Shown here: one piece after another, positions 26,296-35,237 of the stretch | Layout: the number at the start of each line of letters is the position of its first letter | Numbering within the stretch: position 1 is the stretch's first letter | Source of the DNA: Bacillota bacterium | GTDB taxonomy: Bacteria; Bacillota; Clostridia; Lachnospirales; Lachnospiraceae | DNA length: 64,000 nt | Reading direction: 5' to 3' | Assembly: GCA_023439125.1 (NCBI GenBank) | Contig: JAEXOU010000022.1 | Location: 1-64,000 of the forward strand | Position numbers and translations under genes: made by a program | Notes under the pieces: generated by a model | Told to the model about the DNA's origin: nothing | Database searches by the model: none | What the model saw: only the letters and a program-made list of their open reading frames with translations

Positions 26296-27088
26296 TCACT
26301 TCACCGCCCTCAGCACCACCTAATTCATTTCGTTTTAATGGAGATAAGAAAGATTTTAATTTTTCTTCAATAACTCTAGGGTTTTCACCAGCCTGAATTG
26401 ATAATAAGCCTTCTACCATTACTTCCTTCAATTTAACTTCAGTTGAATTGTTCGATTTCAGTTTATTGGCAACTGGCGCACAAATCCAGTTTGCTAGCAA
26501 GGAACCGTAAAATGTCGTAATTAATGCAATCGCCATCTGTGGTCCAACTGATGCAACATCCGATAGCTTACCAAGCATATTAATAAGACCAATCAAGGTA
26601 CCAATCATACCCCAAGCAGGACCCATTGCACCAAGATTCTCCCAGAATTCAATAACACTCTTATGTCTATCTTCAATACAACTTAGCTCAGTTTCCATAA
26701 TACTACGAACTAATTCAGGGTCCGTTCCATCCACAATCAAAAGAACGCCTTTTTTCATAAAGTCATCTTCAATTGTATTTGCAGCCTCTTCTAAAGCTAG
26801 TAACCCTTCCTTTCGAGCTACATTGGAAAGACGAATGATATCTTCTATAGTTTCCTTCTCATTTGATGGCATTGTCTTTAATACAAGTGAAAAGCTTTTA
26901 AAATTATTAATATAAGCTCCAATACTTGGACTCATTGCCAGAAGAACTGCCAAAGCACCACCAAAAGTAATTAATGCTGAATTGAAATCTAAGAAACCAA
27001 TAATAATAGATAATTCTTGGCCAGCAATAATACCGTAAACCATAAGAATCAATGCAAGCACGAGACCTAAAATGGACGCAATGTCCAT
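26288..27088 (-). CDS. motA: Flagellar stator protein MotA
   Basis: A 266-residue MotA with four membrane helices (near 2-22, 30-50, 150-170 and 185-205) and a large cytoplasmic loop that contacts FliG. The signature GPAWGMIGTLIGLINML near residue 160 identifies the family. The start at MDIASILG is chosen because GGTGG lies just upstream; an earlier GTG overlaps that site. Unlike in Bacillus, motAB lie inside the fla/che operon here. Confidence 0.95.
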   Translation of the reverse strand: MDIASILGLVLALILMVYGIIAGQELSIIIGFLDFNSALITFGGALAVLLAMSPSIGAYINNFKSFSLVLKTMPSNEKETIEDIIRLSNVARKEGLLALEEAANTIEDDFMKKGVLLIVDGTDPELVRSIMETELSCIEDRHKSVIEFWENLGAMGPAWGMIGTLIGLINMLGKLSDVASVGPQMAIALITTFYGSLLANWICAPVANKLKSNNSTEVKLKEVMVEGLLSIQAGENPRVIEEKLKSFLSPLKRNELGGAEGGEVNG

Positions 27089-27123
27089 ACATACCACCTA
27101 CCCGTTCTTTATGTTAATTTTTT

Positions 27124-27315
27124 CTAAATTATCTGACATAATATTTCTTTTTTATATAATTTTACTAAACTTACGACATTTTGTCTACTTTCTTTTACAA
27201 ATATTTTTTTTCCAGTTGTTAGAGTGATTACAGTATCAGGTACCTCTTCAATTGTTTCAATTAAGTCACAATTTAGAGTGAATTTTGTATCATTTAACCT
27301 CGTTAAATCAATCAT
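27124..27315 (-). CDS. swrD: FlbD/SwrD family motility protein
   Basis: A 63-residue protein of the FlbD (SwrD, YlzI) family: MIDLTRLNDTKFTLNCDLIE opens it, followed by VITLTTGKKIFVKES. In Bacillus subtilis SwrD raises motor torque for swarming. The gene lies between flgE and motA, close to the stator genes, which fits that role. A strong hairpin sits between it and flgE upstream. Confidence 0.9.
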   Translation of the reverse strand: MIDLTRLNDTKFTLNCDLIETIEEVPDTVITLTTGKKIFVKESRQNVVSLVKLYKKEILCQII

Positions 27316-27357
27316 TTAACCGCCCCTTTCCCAGAAAGTACTGTCATAAATCCACAA

Positions 27358-27395
27358 ACTTCCTGCTGTTAAAGATAACCCTAACAGCAGGAAGT
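27358..27395 (-). other. Strong hairpin between flgE and swrD
   Basis: A perfect 14-bp stem (ACTTCCTGCTGTTA with its complement) and a 10-base loop. On the minus strand TTTGTGGATTT follows, a poor T-run, so it may be a weak terminator or a processing and stability element. Confidence 0.7.
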
Positions 27396-27403
27396 CCCAG
27401 ATA

Positions 27404-28861
27404 TTATCGTTTCAGATTAATTAATTCTTCAAGTAATGTATCTGATGTAGTAATAATACGGGAGTTAGCTTGGAAACCTCTCTGTGTTGTAATCATTTCA
27501 GTAAACTGTGCAGATAGATCCACATTTGACATTTCTAGAACACCTGTTATGAATTTGCCACCGGAAGAAGTAATATCTTCACCAATTCCATTGAAATCTC
27601 CAGAGTTTTGAGTCGCCGCAAACATATTATTACCAACTGCCTCAAGACCTGCAGCATTCGCAAATGTTGCGACTACTACCTGTCCTAATAACTTTTGATC
27701 TCCATTATCATAAACACCATAAATCTTTCCTGAAGAGTCGATGGATACACCAGACATATTACCTGCTGCTTTACCGGCACCGGCTCCAGTATCTTTAGTT
27801 CCCTTTGTTGATTCTACTGTTGTTGTTCCACTGTTATTAAACATAGTAATTGAAGAAAAATCCATATCAATTTCTTCAAATGGACCACCATCATTAATGA
27901 CTTTAAGCTTGATTGAAGGATTTTTGTCATCCCCGTCACCAATTGACTTAAATTTACCAGTAGCTGTATCAAAGGTAAGTGGAACTCCATCACCTTCTAA
28001 TGTTACGCTACCATCTTCCGGATTTACTTCAGCACTAAATGATGCTCCCTCTAAACCAAACGAAACCTCTGTGACATGCGATTCACTATAGGTAACCGTA
28101 CCATCATCTTCTACTGTTTTCTTTACAAAGATAGAATCTCCGTTACTATCATATATGTTCGTTAAGCTAACAAGAAAACTTCCCGCATTCTGATCTTGTC
28201 CCTCTGGATTTGATATAATCTTCATTTCCGCATTGTAACGGTTACCGAGCGAATCAAAGAAGGATGTAACTACAACCTTACCCTTTTCAGTTGTAAGTGT
28301 CGTATCCATACTATCAATGTTACCATGTAGATATACATTCTTTGTTGCTTCCGGTGCAGAATAAAGATTTTCAGGTGACATAATTTTTAAAGGACTAACG
28401 GTATCTGAGACACATTTTGTTGGATCTTCAGGATTCACCTTCCAGCCCATAACAGTCGCTCCTGTTGGAGTACATAACGTACCGGCAGAATCCACATTAA
28501 AAGAACCAGCTTTTGTAAAGAAATTACCACTACCATTATTAACAACGAAGAATCCATCTCCTTCGATCATTAAATCGAATGGATTATCTGTTCTCTGAGA
28601 TCCACCTGTCGTTGTAATTGAAGTAGCGATTGAAGCTAGATTAGCACCAAGACCAATCTGTTTTGCATTGATACCCGCTGTACCTGTAGATACATTAGGA
28701 CCTGAAGCACTCTGTGTTGTTTGATATAATATATCTGAAAAACTTACGGAACTTGCTTTAAAACCAACGGTATTAACGTTGGAAATATTATTACCTATTA
28801 CGTCCATCTTTGTTTGATGTACACGTAATCCGGACACACCGGAAAATAATGATCTCATCAT
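27404..28861 (-). CDS. flgE: Flagellar hook protein FlgE
   Basis: A 485-residue hook subunit. The N-terminal rod-type motif (SLFSGVSGLRVHQTKMD then GNNISNVNTVGFK) and the C-terminal coiled-coil segment (FQANSRIITTSDTLLEELINL) are the conserved export and polymerisation ends. The central part is variable and Gly/Thr/Ser-rich, as expected for the exposed hook domains. GGAGG lies 9 bases ahead of two adjacent ATGs. The family also includes FlgF and FlgG, but length and placement after flgD favour FlgE. Confidence 0.93.
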   Translation of the reverse strand: MMRSLFSGVSGLRVHQTKMDVIGNNISNVNTVGFKASSVSFSDILYQTTQSASGPNVSTGTAGINAKQIGLGANLASIATSITTTGGSQRTDNPFDLMIEGDGFFVVNNGSGNFFTKAGSFNVDSAGTLCTPTGATVMGWKVNPEDPTKCVSDTVSPLKIMSPENLYSAPEATKNVYLHGNIDSMDTTLTTEKGKVVVTSFFDSLGNRYNAEMKIISNPEGQDQNAGSFLVSLTNIYDSNGDSIFVKKTVEDDGTVTYSESHVTEVSFGLEGASFSAEVNPEDGSVTLEGDGVPLTFDTATGKFKSIGDGDDKNPSIKLKVINDGGPFEEIDMDFSSITMFNNSGTTTVESTKGTKDTGAGAGKAAGNMSGVSIDSSGKIYGVYDNGDQKLLGQVVVATFANAAGLEAVGNNMFAATQNSGDFNGIGEDITSSGGKFITGVLEMSNVDLSAQFTEMITTQRGFQANSRIITTSDTLLEELINLKR

Positions 28862-28956
28862 AAGACATAACCTCCCAATTCGTGAACATATTCGGCTTCT
28901 GGCAATCCACCGATTACACTTCCTTTCAAGGTCCAGTGTTTATTCACATTTTTTTC

Positions 28957-29355
28957 TTATATAATGACTGCGCCATCAATATTTGTAAAAACTCGATCAT
29001 CACTATCATTTACCGCTGTAACAACTGTATTGTTTTTTACATTAACGATAAATGCCATATTGTCTACCATAACAAGTGATTCTTTAATTCCTTTTTCACT
29101 TGCCTTTCTAGCTCCTGATTCCAGTCTACTTAATTGAGAACTTGTTAAATCAATATTTCTTGAAACTAAGCGTTCACTCGCATGTTTCGAAAATTTAAGT
29201 TCTCCGCTTGAACTTTGAACTCTTTGTTGCTCTAATACTTCCTGAAAAGAGTAACCTGAATTTGCATTAAGCTTTGTACTACTTGTACTATTTTGCTTTA
29301 AATACTGACTGGAAACCTGCTCAATGGAGGTAAAATTTTGGCTGATTGGATTCAT
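28957..29355 (-). CDS. TIGR02530-type flagellar operon protein
   Basis: A 132-residue protein of the small family found between flgD and flgE in Firmicute flagellar operons (TIGR02530). The recognisable part is ELKFSKHASERLVSRNIDL, then KGIKESLVMVDNMAFIVNV and the ending VFTNIDGAVII. The N-terminal 45 residues are polar and probably flexible. There is no membrane helix or signal peptide. Its exact role is not established; a part in hook assembly is inferred from its fixed gene context. Confidence 0.88.
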   Translation of the reverse strand: MNPISQNFTSIEQVSSQYLKQNSTSSTKLNANSGYSFQEVLEQQRVQSSSGELKFSKHASERLVSRNIDLTSSQLSRLESGARKASEKGIKESLVMVDNMAFIVNVKNNTVVTAVNDSDDRVFTNIDGAVII

Positions 29356-29376
29356 CTAAACTTCATCTCCTTTACT

Positions 29377-30204
29377 TTATACTTCCTTGTCATCCTTGTT
29401 CGTGTCACTAGGATTACTATCTTTGGTATTCTCTTCAGGTGCCTTTAGATTAGGCATTGACGTATTTTTAGAATTTACTACTTTTAAAGTTACTTTGTCA
29501 GTTATTGTTGTATATAAGGAATCATTAAATATAACGGTTGGCTTATATTCTCCATTTGGTAACTGTGACATCAATTCCTTACTGATTGTTAACTTTTTGC
29601 CATCAAGCGTGATGTATTTATCATCTACAATCTGATTGTTAATAACAATTGCTACTTGATTTGCAACTGTATCTTTCGAACCAAGGTTAACTTCAAATGT
29701 AAAATTGTCCGGTTTTTCAGCATCAAAGCTATATGTAACAGCTGTATCAACATTAGGTCGATTTTGATCAATTACATAATTGCTATCTAATACACTATAT
29801 ATTTGATCTTGATCATATAAAGCCCCATCAACGGATAATTTTACAGTATTACCAGTAACATTGATAAAATCTACTGTTCCTGTAACATATTTTGTTGCGC
29901 CACTCGAATCCTCTGTAGTTAATACTACCTCTTTACCTACGAGTGAGAAGGCTTGAGATTTTTCAGATGTTGAAGATAAATTCTGAAGCTGTTCTAGCTG
30001 TGAAAAGGTTGCTAGCTGTGATACAAATTCTGTATCTGTACTTGGATTCAAAGGATCCTGATTCTGCATTTGGCAAACTAACAATTGTAAAAAGGCATCT
30101 TTATCTAGATTACTAGTTCCTAGCTTGTTTGTTCTCGTTGATGTTATAGCAGTATTACCATCAACAATCTCATTATTTTTTACTGCTGCAACATAATTTG
30201 CCAT
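29377..30204 (-). CDS. flgD: Hook assembly scaffold protein FlgD
   Basis: A 275-residue FlgD that caps the growing hook. The N-terminal half holds the family signature LDKDAFLQLLVCQMQNQDPLNP (given here in part as DAFLQLLVCQMQNQDP) near residue 35 and EFVSQLATFSQLEQ. The C-terminal half has Ig-like strands and a long Asp/Lys/Ser tail. GGAGG lies 5 bases before the chosen ATG (MANYVAAV); a longer frame would overlap the ribosome site. Confidence 0.93.
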   Translation of the reverse strand: MANYVAAVKNNEIVDGNTAITSTRTNKLGTSNLDKDAFLQLLVCQMQNQDPLNPSTDTEFVSQLATFSQLEQLQNLSSTSEKSQAFSLVGKEVVLTTEDSSGATKYVTGTVDFINVTGNTVKLSVDGALYDQDQIYSVLDSNYVIDQNRPNVDTAVTYSFDAEKPDNFTFEVNLGSKDTVANQVAIVINNQIVDDKYITLDGKKLTISKELMSQLPNGEYKPTVIFNDSLYTTITDKVTLKVVNSKNTSMPNLKAPEENTKDSNPSDTNKDDKEV

Positions 30205-30214
30205 ATCTTCCTCC

Positions 30215-31621
30215 CTATGCTGAATAATCAATGTTACTTCCTGAGTCGATTAATATATGATCAGCTATATCCTCTGTTCGCTCTACGAATGAATCATCAA
30301 TTGCATCCGTTCGAAATGCACGTTTACTATTTGAAGAGTGATTGCTTTGCTGATTACCTTCTTGACTCATCTTACTTTCTTGCTGAAAGCCAAAATCTGA
30401 AACTGTAACTTCAATCGCTTCTACTTTAATTCCTTGATTTGTTAGATTGTCTTTTAACACATGCATCTGACTTTCAATTGCTTCTTTTGCAATCTCGTTT
30501 TGTGCCGTAAATGAAGCGGTTAGTATACCATTTCTCGAAGTAATGTTAAGTCCGACTTTACCTAAACTTTCAGGATTCAGTGTAAATTCCATTGAAGTCT
30601 GTGATGGCTTAATTGTAAGCTTAATCTGATAGATAATCTGATTTGCAACTTCTCGAAGTTCATGAATCTCTCTTAGGTTAACACTGAAGTCACTCTCATT
30701 TACGATGGAGCTTGCATTCAACATCTGATCAATAAACTGATTTGCCATTGAAGATTCTGTTTTAAAACCACCTTGTTGTTCCTCATGATTACCAGTTGAA
30801 CTTGATAAGGAAGTAGATAAATCGGTTGCCTTATCGGAATCACTTTCTTCCCTCACTACAGTGAATTGTATTTCAGATTCTTTTATAGCTTCTTTAGTCT
30901 CTTGATCACCTTTCATCTGGACTACTTCTTGTTCTAGCACAATCTCTTGTTGAGGTACTGCAGTTGTAGTTTCATCTAATAGAGATACAAGCTTACTAAA
31001 TTCCGTTGAATCATTACAAAGTTTTGTTACATCTTCTGTTGTTAGATTTGCATCCTTCATCATATCGTTCAATTTTGTTAGAAGCTGATTTAGCTGCTGA
31101 CCAAGACCATCTTCTGTTAGAAGCATTAACGGTTCTGTAGTTCCAGCTCGGTTTAGCACTAACAATTTAAGTGTATCTGGATTCAATAAATCGACCATAC
31201 CAAGACCTAACATCTCCATCATACTCAACAATTCTTCTTCTGTAACATCAAGCGTATCCATTATGGATTCCTTCACTTCATTAATAACAGTGGCCACTGT
31301 ATCTGCTTTGTTGCTATCGATTACCTTGGATTCCGTATCACAATGATTGTTTTGACTATTTGTTACTTGATTACTTTTCATTTTATCTACATTATCAATA
31401 ACTTTCGTAGATTTTGAACTAAAAGTGTCTGAAGTTGCAGGTTTTACTGAATCTTCATAGCCTTTGGTATCCTTTTGATATGTTGTTTGACTTAATAACT
31501 TGCTAAACGATACTGAATCTTTTGTCTTAGCAACACTGCTTTCGGAATTATTACTTGATTTAACTCCTAAATTGGCCATTAAATCCATTACACTATTTCC
31601 TATTGCTTGTCCTGCTAGCAT
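30215..31621 (-). CDS. fliK: Flagellar hook-length control protein FliK
   Basis: A 468-residue FliK. It measures hook length and triggers FlhB to switch export. The long polar N-terminal part is low in conservation; the C-terminal domain (about 340-425) contains LTIKPSQTSMEFTLNPESLG and LGKVGLNIT, typical of Flg_hook. GGAGG is 6 bases from the second ATG (MLAGQAIG) and touches the first, so the second is chosen. It precedes flgD as usual. Confidence 0.9.
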   Translation of the reverse strand: MLAGQAIGNSVMDLMANLGVKSSNNSESSVAKTKDSVSFSKLLSQTTYQKDTKGYEDSVKPATSDTFSSKSTKVIDNVDKMKSNQVTNSQNNHCDTESKVIDSNKADTVATVINEVKESIMDTLDVTEEELLSMMEMLGLGMVDLLNPDTLKLLVLNRAGTTEPLMLLTEDGLGQQLNQLLTKLNDMMKDANLTTEDVTKLCNDSTEFSKLVSLLDETTTAVPQQEIVLEQEVVQMKGDQETKEAIKESEIQFTVVREESDSDKATDLSTSLSSSTGNHEEQQGGFKTESSMANQFIDQMLNASSIVNESDFSVNLREIHELREVANQIIYQIKLTIKPSQTSMEFTLNPESLGKVGLNITSRNGILTASFTAQNEIAKEAIESQMHVLKDNLTNQGIKVEAIEVTVSDFGFQQESKMSQEGNQQSNHSSNSKRAFRTDAIDDSFVERTEDIADHILIDSGSNIDYSA

Positions 31622-31682
31622 TGACATCCTCCTTTCTTAATTTTTTATGTCATCCAGAATACCTGGTTATGACTAAAAGGGC

Positions 31683-31719
31683 TTGAAGTGCATTTTGTCT
31701 CGTAAAAAATGCACTTCAA
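31683..31719 (-). other. Strong hairpin between the motE-like gene and fliK
   Basis: A 14-bp stem (TTGAAGTGCATTTT with its complement) and a 9-base loop. On the minus strand the stem is followed by GCCCTTTTAG, a short T-run, so partial termination or RNA processing are both possible. Confidence 0.7.
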
Positions 31720-31759
31720 CATTATTTATATCGGTAATATAAGCAAAATACTTAATAGT

Positions 31760-32545
31760 TTATTGTAGGCTTTGAACAATTGCATTGTACTTTTCTTCAT
31801 CCATATCTGCCATTTTCTTGAAAATCTTTGCAGCATACAATTGGTCCATTTTATCCATAATCGCTGCGCACTCATCTGGCTTCATACAAAGTAATACTTT
31901 TGCAACCCAATCCATGTCCGCAGTCATTTCTTCTAATACTGCTGCTGCCTGAGATGGCTTCATCGTTTTCACAATTTTTGCTTTTTCTTGAATTGATTGG
32001 TCATATTGTAATTGTTGCAAAACAATACGATAGATTTCCTCAGCAGTTGTAGGATTGATTGCTTCATAATACAATTTATATTCTTCTACACTAGGTGCTT
32101 GAGAGTTAAACACAACATTCTTGTCGAAATCTTTGACCCTCTCCTCAAACGCGATCTGAGCATCTTCGAATTGCTTTAAGCGATCTACTTCAGTTTGTAA
32201 CTCAGATACACTTCCCATATAAGAATCACGTTCTACTGTTAAAGCATCAATTTGCAATTCCAGTTGCTTAATATAATCTACCGCATCATTTATGTTACTA
32301 TATGGATAGTTTTCTTCCCATGCAATTTGCTCATCAGTTACTGGTGGCAAAATCCAATTGATCACTGGTACATCCTTTAATGCAGGGCGCAAAGAGGTAC
32401 CAATACCACCGATATCGGCTCGAATAATCACAACAAATAAAATCAACCAAACCAACAAAATACCCAAAACAACAAGGATAGCTGCTAGTTTTCCACTCGA
32501 TTTTTTCTTCTCTTCGCCGTCTTCTACGCTTTTATTTTTTGCCAT
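31760..32545 (-). CDS. MotE/YlxF-like flagellar protein with MgtE-N fold
   Basis: A 261-residue protein with one membrane helix (about 18-44), a coiled coil (about 90-140) and a C-terminal MgtE intracellular N-like domain (about 185-258) built of helical repeats (MKPSQAAAVLEEM, MKPDECAAIMDKM). This is the plan of MotE in Rhizobium and of YlxF in Bacillus, encoded between fliJ and fliK. MotE stabilises MotC/stator parts in Rhizobium; the Firmicute role is less clear. AAAGGAG precedes the start. Confidence 0.85.
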   Translation of the reverse strand: MAKNKSVEDGEEKKKSSGKLAAILVVLGILLVWLILFVVIIRADIGGIGTSLRPALKDVPVINWILPPVTDEQIAWEENYPYSNINDAVDYIKQLELQIDALTVERDSYMGSVSELQTEVDRLKQFEDAQIAFEERVKDFDKNVVFNSQAPSVEEYKLYYEAINPTTAEEIYRIVLQQLQYDQSIQEKAKIVKTMKPSQAAAVLEEMTADMDWVAKVLLCMKPDECAAIMDKMDQLYAAKIFKKMADMDEEKYNAIVQSLQ

Positions 32546-32568
32546 TGATGATTCTCCTTTGCCTCACT

Positions 32569-33018
32569 CTAGATTGATTTTTTTATGGCATGCTGAAAGC
32601 TGACTAACTCATCAATTTCTTTCTTCTCTTCGCTATTAAATTCATTTCTATAGTCTTCTAATGCTTTTTCTTTCAGCTTTTCATGCGTTTTTCGTTCTAT
32701 CATCGCAAAACTTAGCCTTTGCATTGCTAAATCAACATTCTTTTCTGCATTCTTGACGACTTGAGTTTGTGCCTTTATCATACTTTTCATTGTTTCAATC
32801 GCATCTTCAAATCGTTTCACATTCAGAAGATTAAGCTTAGAGCTCATCTCTTGTCGCAATTCTTCCTCATATGAAAACTTTCGCTCTACATAGGAGGCAA
32901 GTTTTTCTTCCTCGATTATTAATTTATGTTTTGCAATCGAGTAGTTATTCTTTTCTTGCTCTTCCATCTTAACCTTAAGATTTAATATATTTTGCATTGG
33001 ATAAGAGAATTTCTTCAT
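32569..33018 (-). CDS. fliJ: Flagellar export protein FliJ
   Basis: A 149-residue, almost wholly coiled-coil protein that forms the rotor stalk of the export ATPase with FliI. The family shows little sequence conservation; the call rests on the opening FSYPMQNILNLKVKMEE, the high Glu/Lys helical content, the length and the location directly after fliI. GGAGG precedes the start. Confidence 0.9.
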   Translation of the reverse strand: MKKFSYPMQNILNLKVKMEEQEKNNYSIAKHKLIIEEEKLASYVERKFSYEEELRQEMSSKLNLLNVKRFEDAIETMKSMIKAQTQVVKNAEKNVDLAMQRLSFAMIERKTHEKLKEKALEDYRNEFNSEEKKEIDELVSFQHAIKKSI

Positions 33019-33032
33019 ATGGTTCCTCCATC

Positions 33033-34334
33033 TTATGCAAAGATTTCTTCTAGCTGTTTCACAGTAGCAACAAAATCAGACTTAAAATTAACATCTTGAC
33101 ACAAGAACTCATTGACTGCATCTATTTTACTGATTGCCTCATCAATTCTCTTATTCGAACCTTGTTTGTAGGCCCCAATATTAATTAAATCCTCTGCATC
33201 TTGATAAGTAGCTAAAATTGCCTTTAATCTACCTGCTAATTGCTTATGCTCTAATGTAGCAATGGAACTCATCACACGGGAGATACTTGCTAATACATCA
33301 ATCGCAGGATAATGATTTTTTTGAGCAATTTTTCTAGATAAAACGATATGTCCATCAAGAATACCACGAGCCGTGTCGGTAATTGGTTCATTAAAATCAT
33401 CACCATCTACTAATACAGTGTAAAGTCCAGTGATAGAACCCTTTTCACTATTGCCTGCTCGCTCTAATAATTTTGGCATTTCTGAATAAACACTAGGAGG
33501 ATATCCTCTCGTAACTGGGGGTTCTCCACTGGCTAGACCTATTTCTCGTTGTGCCATACTAAAACGAGTTAAAGAGTCCATCATCAATAAAACATCTTTT
33601 CCCTGATCTCGGAAATATTCTGCGATAGCAGTCGCAGTTTTTGCTGCTTTTTTACGAATCAAGGCCGGTTTATCAGAAGTTGCGATTACTAATACGCTTC
33701 GCTTTACACCTTCAGGTCCTAAATCACGTTCAATAAATTCTCTAACTTCTCGTCCACGTTCACCAATTAGGGCAATTACATTAATATCAGCCTTTGTATT
33801 TCGCGCAAACATACCAAGTAAAGTACTCTTACCAACTCCACTACCTGCAAAAATGCCTATTCTTTGCCCTTTACCAATAGTTAAGAGGCCATCAACAGCT
33901 TTCACACCTAATGGTAATACTTCATCTATGATAGCTCGATTCATTGGATCTGGTGCCTTAGCATCGATCGTATAAGCATCCGTATATTCTAATTTCTCAC
34001 CATCCAATGGTTGTCCAAGACCATCCAAAGCCTTTCCAAGCAATTGTTCCCCTACCATTACCTTAGGAGGTTCATTAAGATTAATCACCATACTTCCAAC
34101 ACCGATACCCGCTATTTCCTCATAAGGCATTAATAGCAATCGATCATCTCGAAATCCAATAACTTCAGCTTTTAACTCAACCTTTTTATCATGTGAGATA
34201 ATACAACACAAATCATTTAGAGCTGCATCTGGCCCAATCGATTCTACTGTCAAACCAACAACCTTTGTTACTTTACCCATTCGATTAACATAAGATTTCG
34301 CAAGAAGCTTTTCATATTTTTGAATATCAATCAT
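33033..34334 (-). CDS. fliI: Flagellar export ATPase FliI
   Basis: A 433-residue F1-ATPase-beta-like enzyme that energises unfolding and delivery of export substrates. The Walker A GSGVGKS lies at 164-170; ALIGERGREVREF and the VLLMMDSLTRFSMAQRE Walker B region follow. The ATPase signature PPSVYSEMPKLLERAG is intact. It sits between fliH and fliJ, its regulator and stalk. Confidence 0.97.
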   Translation of the reverse strand: MIDIQKYEKLLAKSYVNRMGKVTKVVGLTVESIGPDAALNDLCCIISHDKKVELKAEVIGFRDDRLLLMPYEEIAGIGVGSMVINLNEPPKVMVGEQLLGKALDGLGQPLDGEKLEYTDAYTIDAKAPDPMNRAIIDEVLPLGVKAVDGLLTIGKGQRIGIFAGSGVGKSTLLGMFARNTKADINVIALIGERGREVREFIERDLGPEGVKRSVLVIATSDKPALIRKKAAKTATAIAEYFRDQGKDVLLMMDSLTRFSMAQREIGLASGEPPVTRGYPPSVYSEMPKLLERAGNSEKGSITGLYTVLVDGDDFNEPITDTARGILDGHIVLSRKIAQKNHYPAIDVLASISRVMSSIATLEHKQLAGRLKAILATYQDAEDLINIGAYKQGSNKRIDEAISKIDAVNEFLCQDVNFKSDFVATVKQLEEIFA

Positions 34335-34346
34335 AATTGCTCCATT

Positions 34347-35237
34347 CTATGCAATATCTTCACTTCTTGAACCAGCTAATAATTTCAAATCATGCACTAA
34401 GTTCTTAAGCTGTACATCTAAACTGCAATCAATAATTCTGCTATCTGTTTCAATCATACACTGAGCACGACTTAACATTCTATCTTCGACAATCTCAATT
34501 TCAGCATTTTCTTTTAGATTCCAAGCAATTTCATTCTTTTTCGAATGAACTAAATCATAATCATCTTTCGAAACACGAATTAAGTACGTATTACTACTTT
34601 CTATGTTCAATAATTCCTGTTCAATTAGATAAAGAATAATATCTTTTTTATCCTCCAATAGAACACCAGTAAATTTTTTTATATAAGAGATCAATAAATC
34701 AGCAAAAACAGGTTCAAAATTTCGTATTTTTAATTCATAATCATTTTTTATTTTTTCTTCTTTCGCTATTAGTTCTTGTTTTGCTTTCTCAAGCTCAACT
34801 TGGGCAAGCTTCTTACCTTCCTGATATCCCTCCTGTTTTGCCTGTTCTTTTATCCTAGAACCTAGAGTTTCAGCATCAGCTTTGGCACCTGCAAGCATTT
34901 TAGCAACTTCATTCTTTGCATCCTCAATAATCGCCTTCGCTTTTTCATTTACCTCATTTACGGATTGTTGCTGTCTTTTCTCTAACTCACTGCGTAATAT
35001 GTCAGTTTTAACATTAGAAGGTTCTACTTCTTCTAGTGTTTCTTCTACCGTTGCGGCAGTCAACCCCTCAACAAAACCCTCAGCTGATTTCGCTTGCTTT
35101 AATGTTTTCTCTTCCTGTTCAATCTGTAATAGATCTAGATAATACTTAACTTTTTCATCTGCAGCAGCATTCGTATCAATGACATGTTTATCTTGATCAT
35201 TGTATCTAATCGAATATGCCTTAATTACATTAGACAA
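34347..35237 (-). CDS. fliH: Flagellar export regulator FliH
   Basis: A 296-residue helical protein that binds FliI and links it to the C-ring. The middle (about 85-190) is a long Glu/Lys/Ala-rich coiled coil; the C-terminal domain (about 190-290) has the FliH/YscL pattern ending in SRIIDCSLDVQLKNL. The start is taken as TTG (LSNVIKAYSIRY), eight bases after AGGTGA; a GTG six codons earlier lies inside that ribosome site. Either way it overlaps the end of fliG, which implies coupling. Confidence 0.88.
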   Translation of the reverse strand: MSNVIKAYSIRYNDQDKHVIDTNAAADEKVKYYLDLLQIEQEEKTLKQAKSAEGFVEGLTAATVEETLEEVEPSNVKTDILRSELEKRQQQSVNEVNEKAKAIIEDAKNEVAKMLAGAKADAETLGSRIKEQAKQEGYQEGKKLAQVELEKAKQELIAKEEKIKNDYELKIRNFEPVFADLLISYIKKFTGVLLEDKKDIILYLIEQELLNIESSNTYLIRVSKDDYDLVHSKKNEIAWNLKENAEIEIVEDRMLSRAQCMIETDSRIIDCSLDVQLKNLVHDLKLLAGSRSEDIA

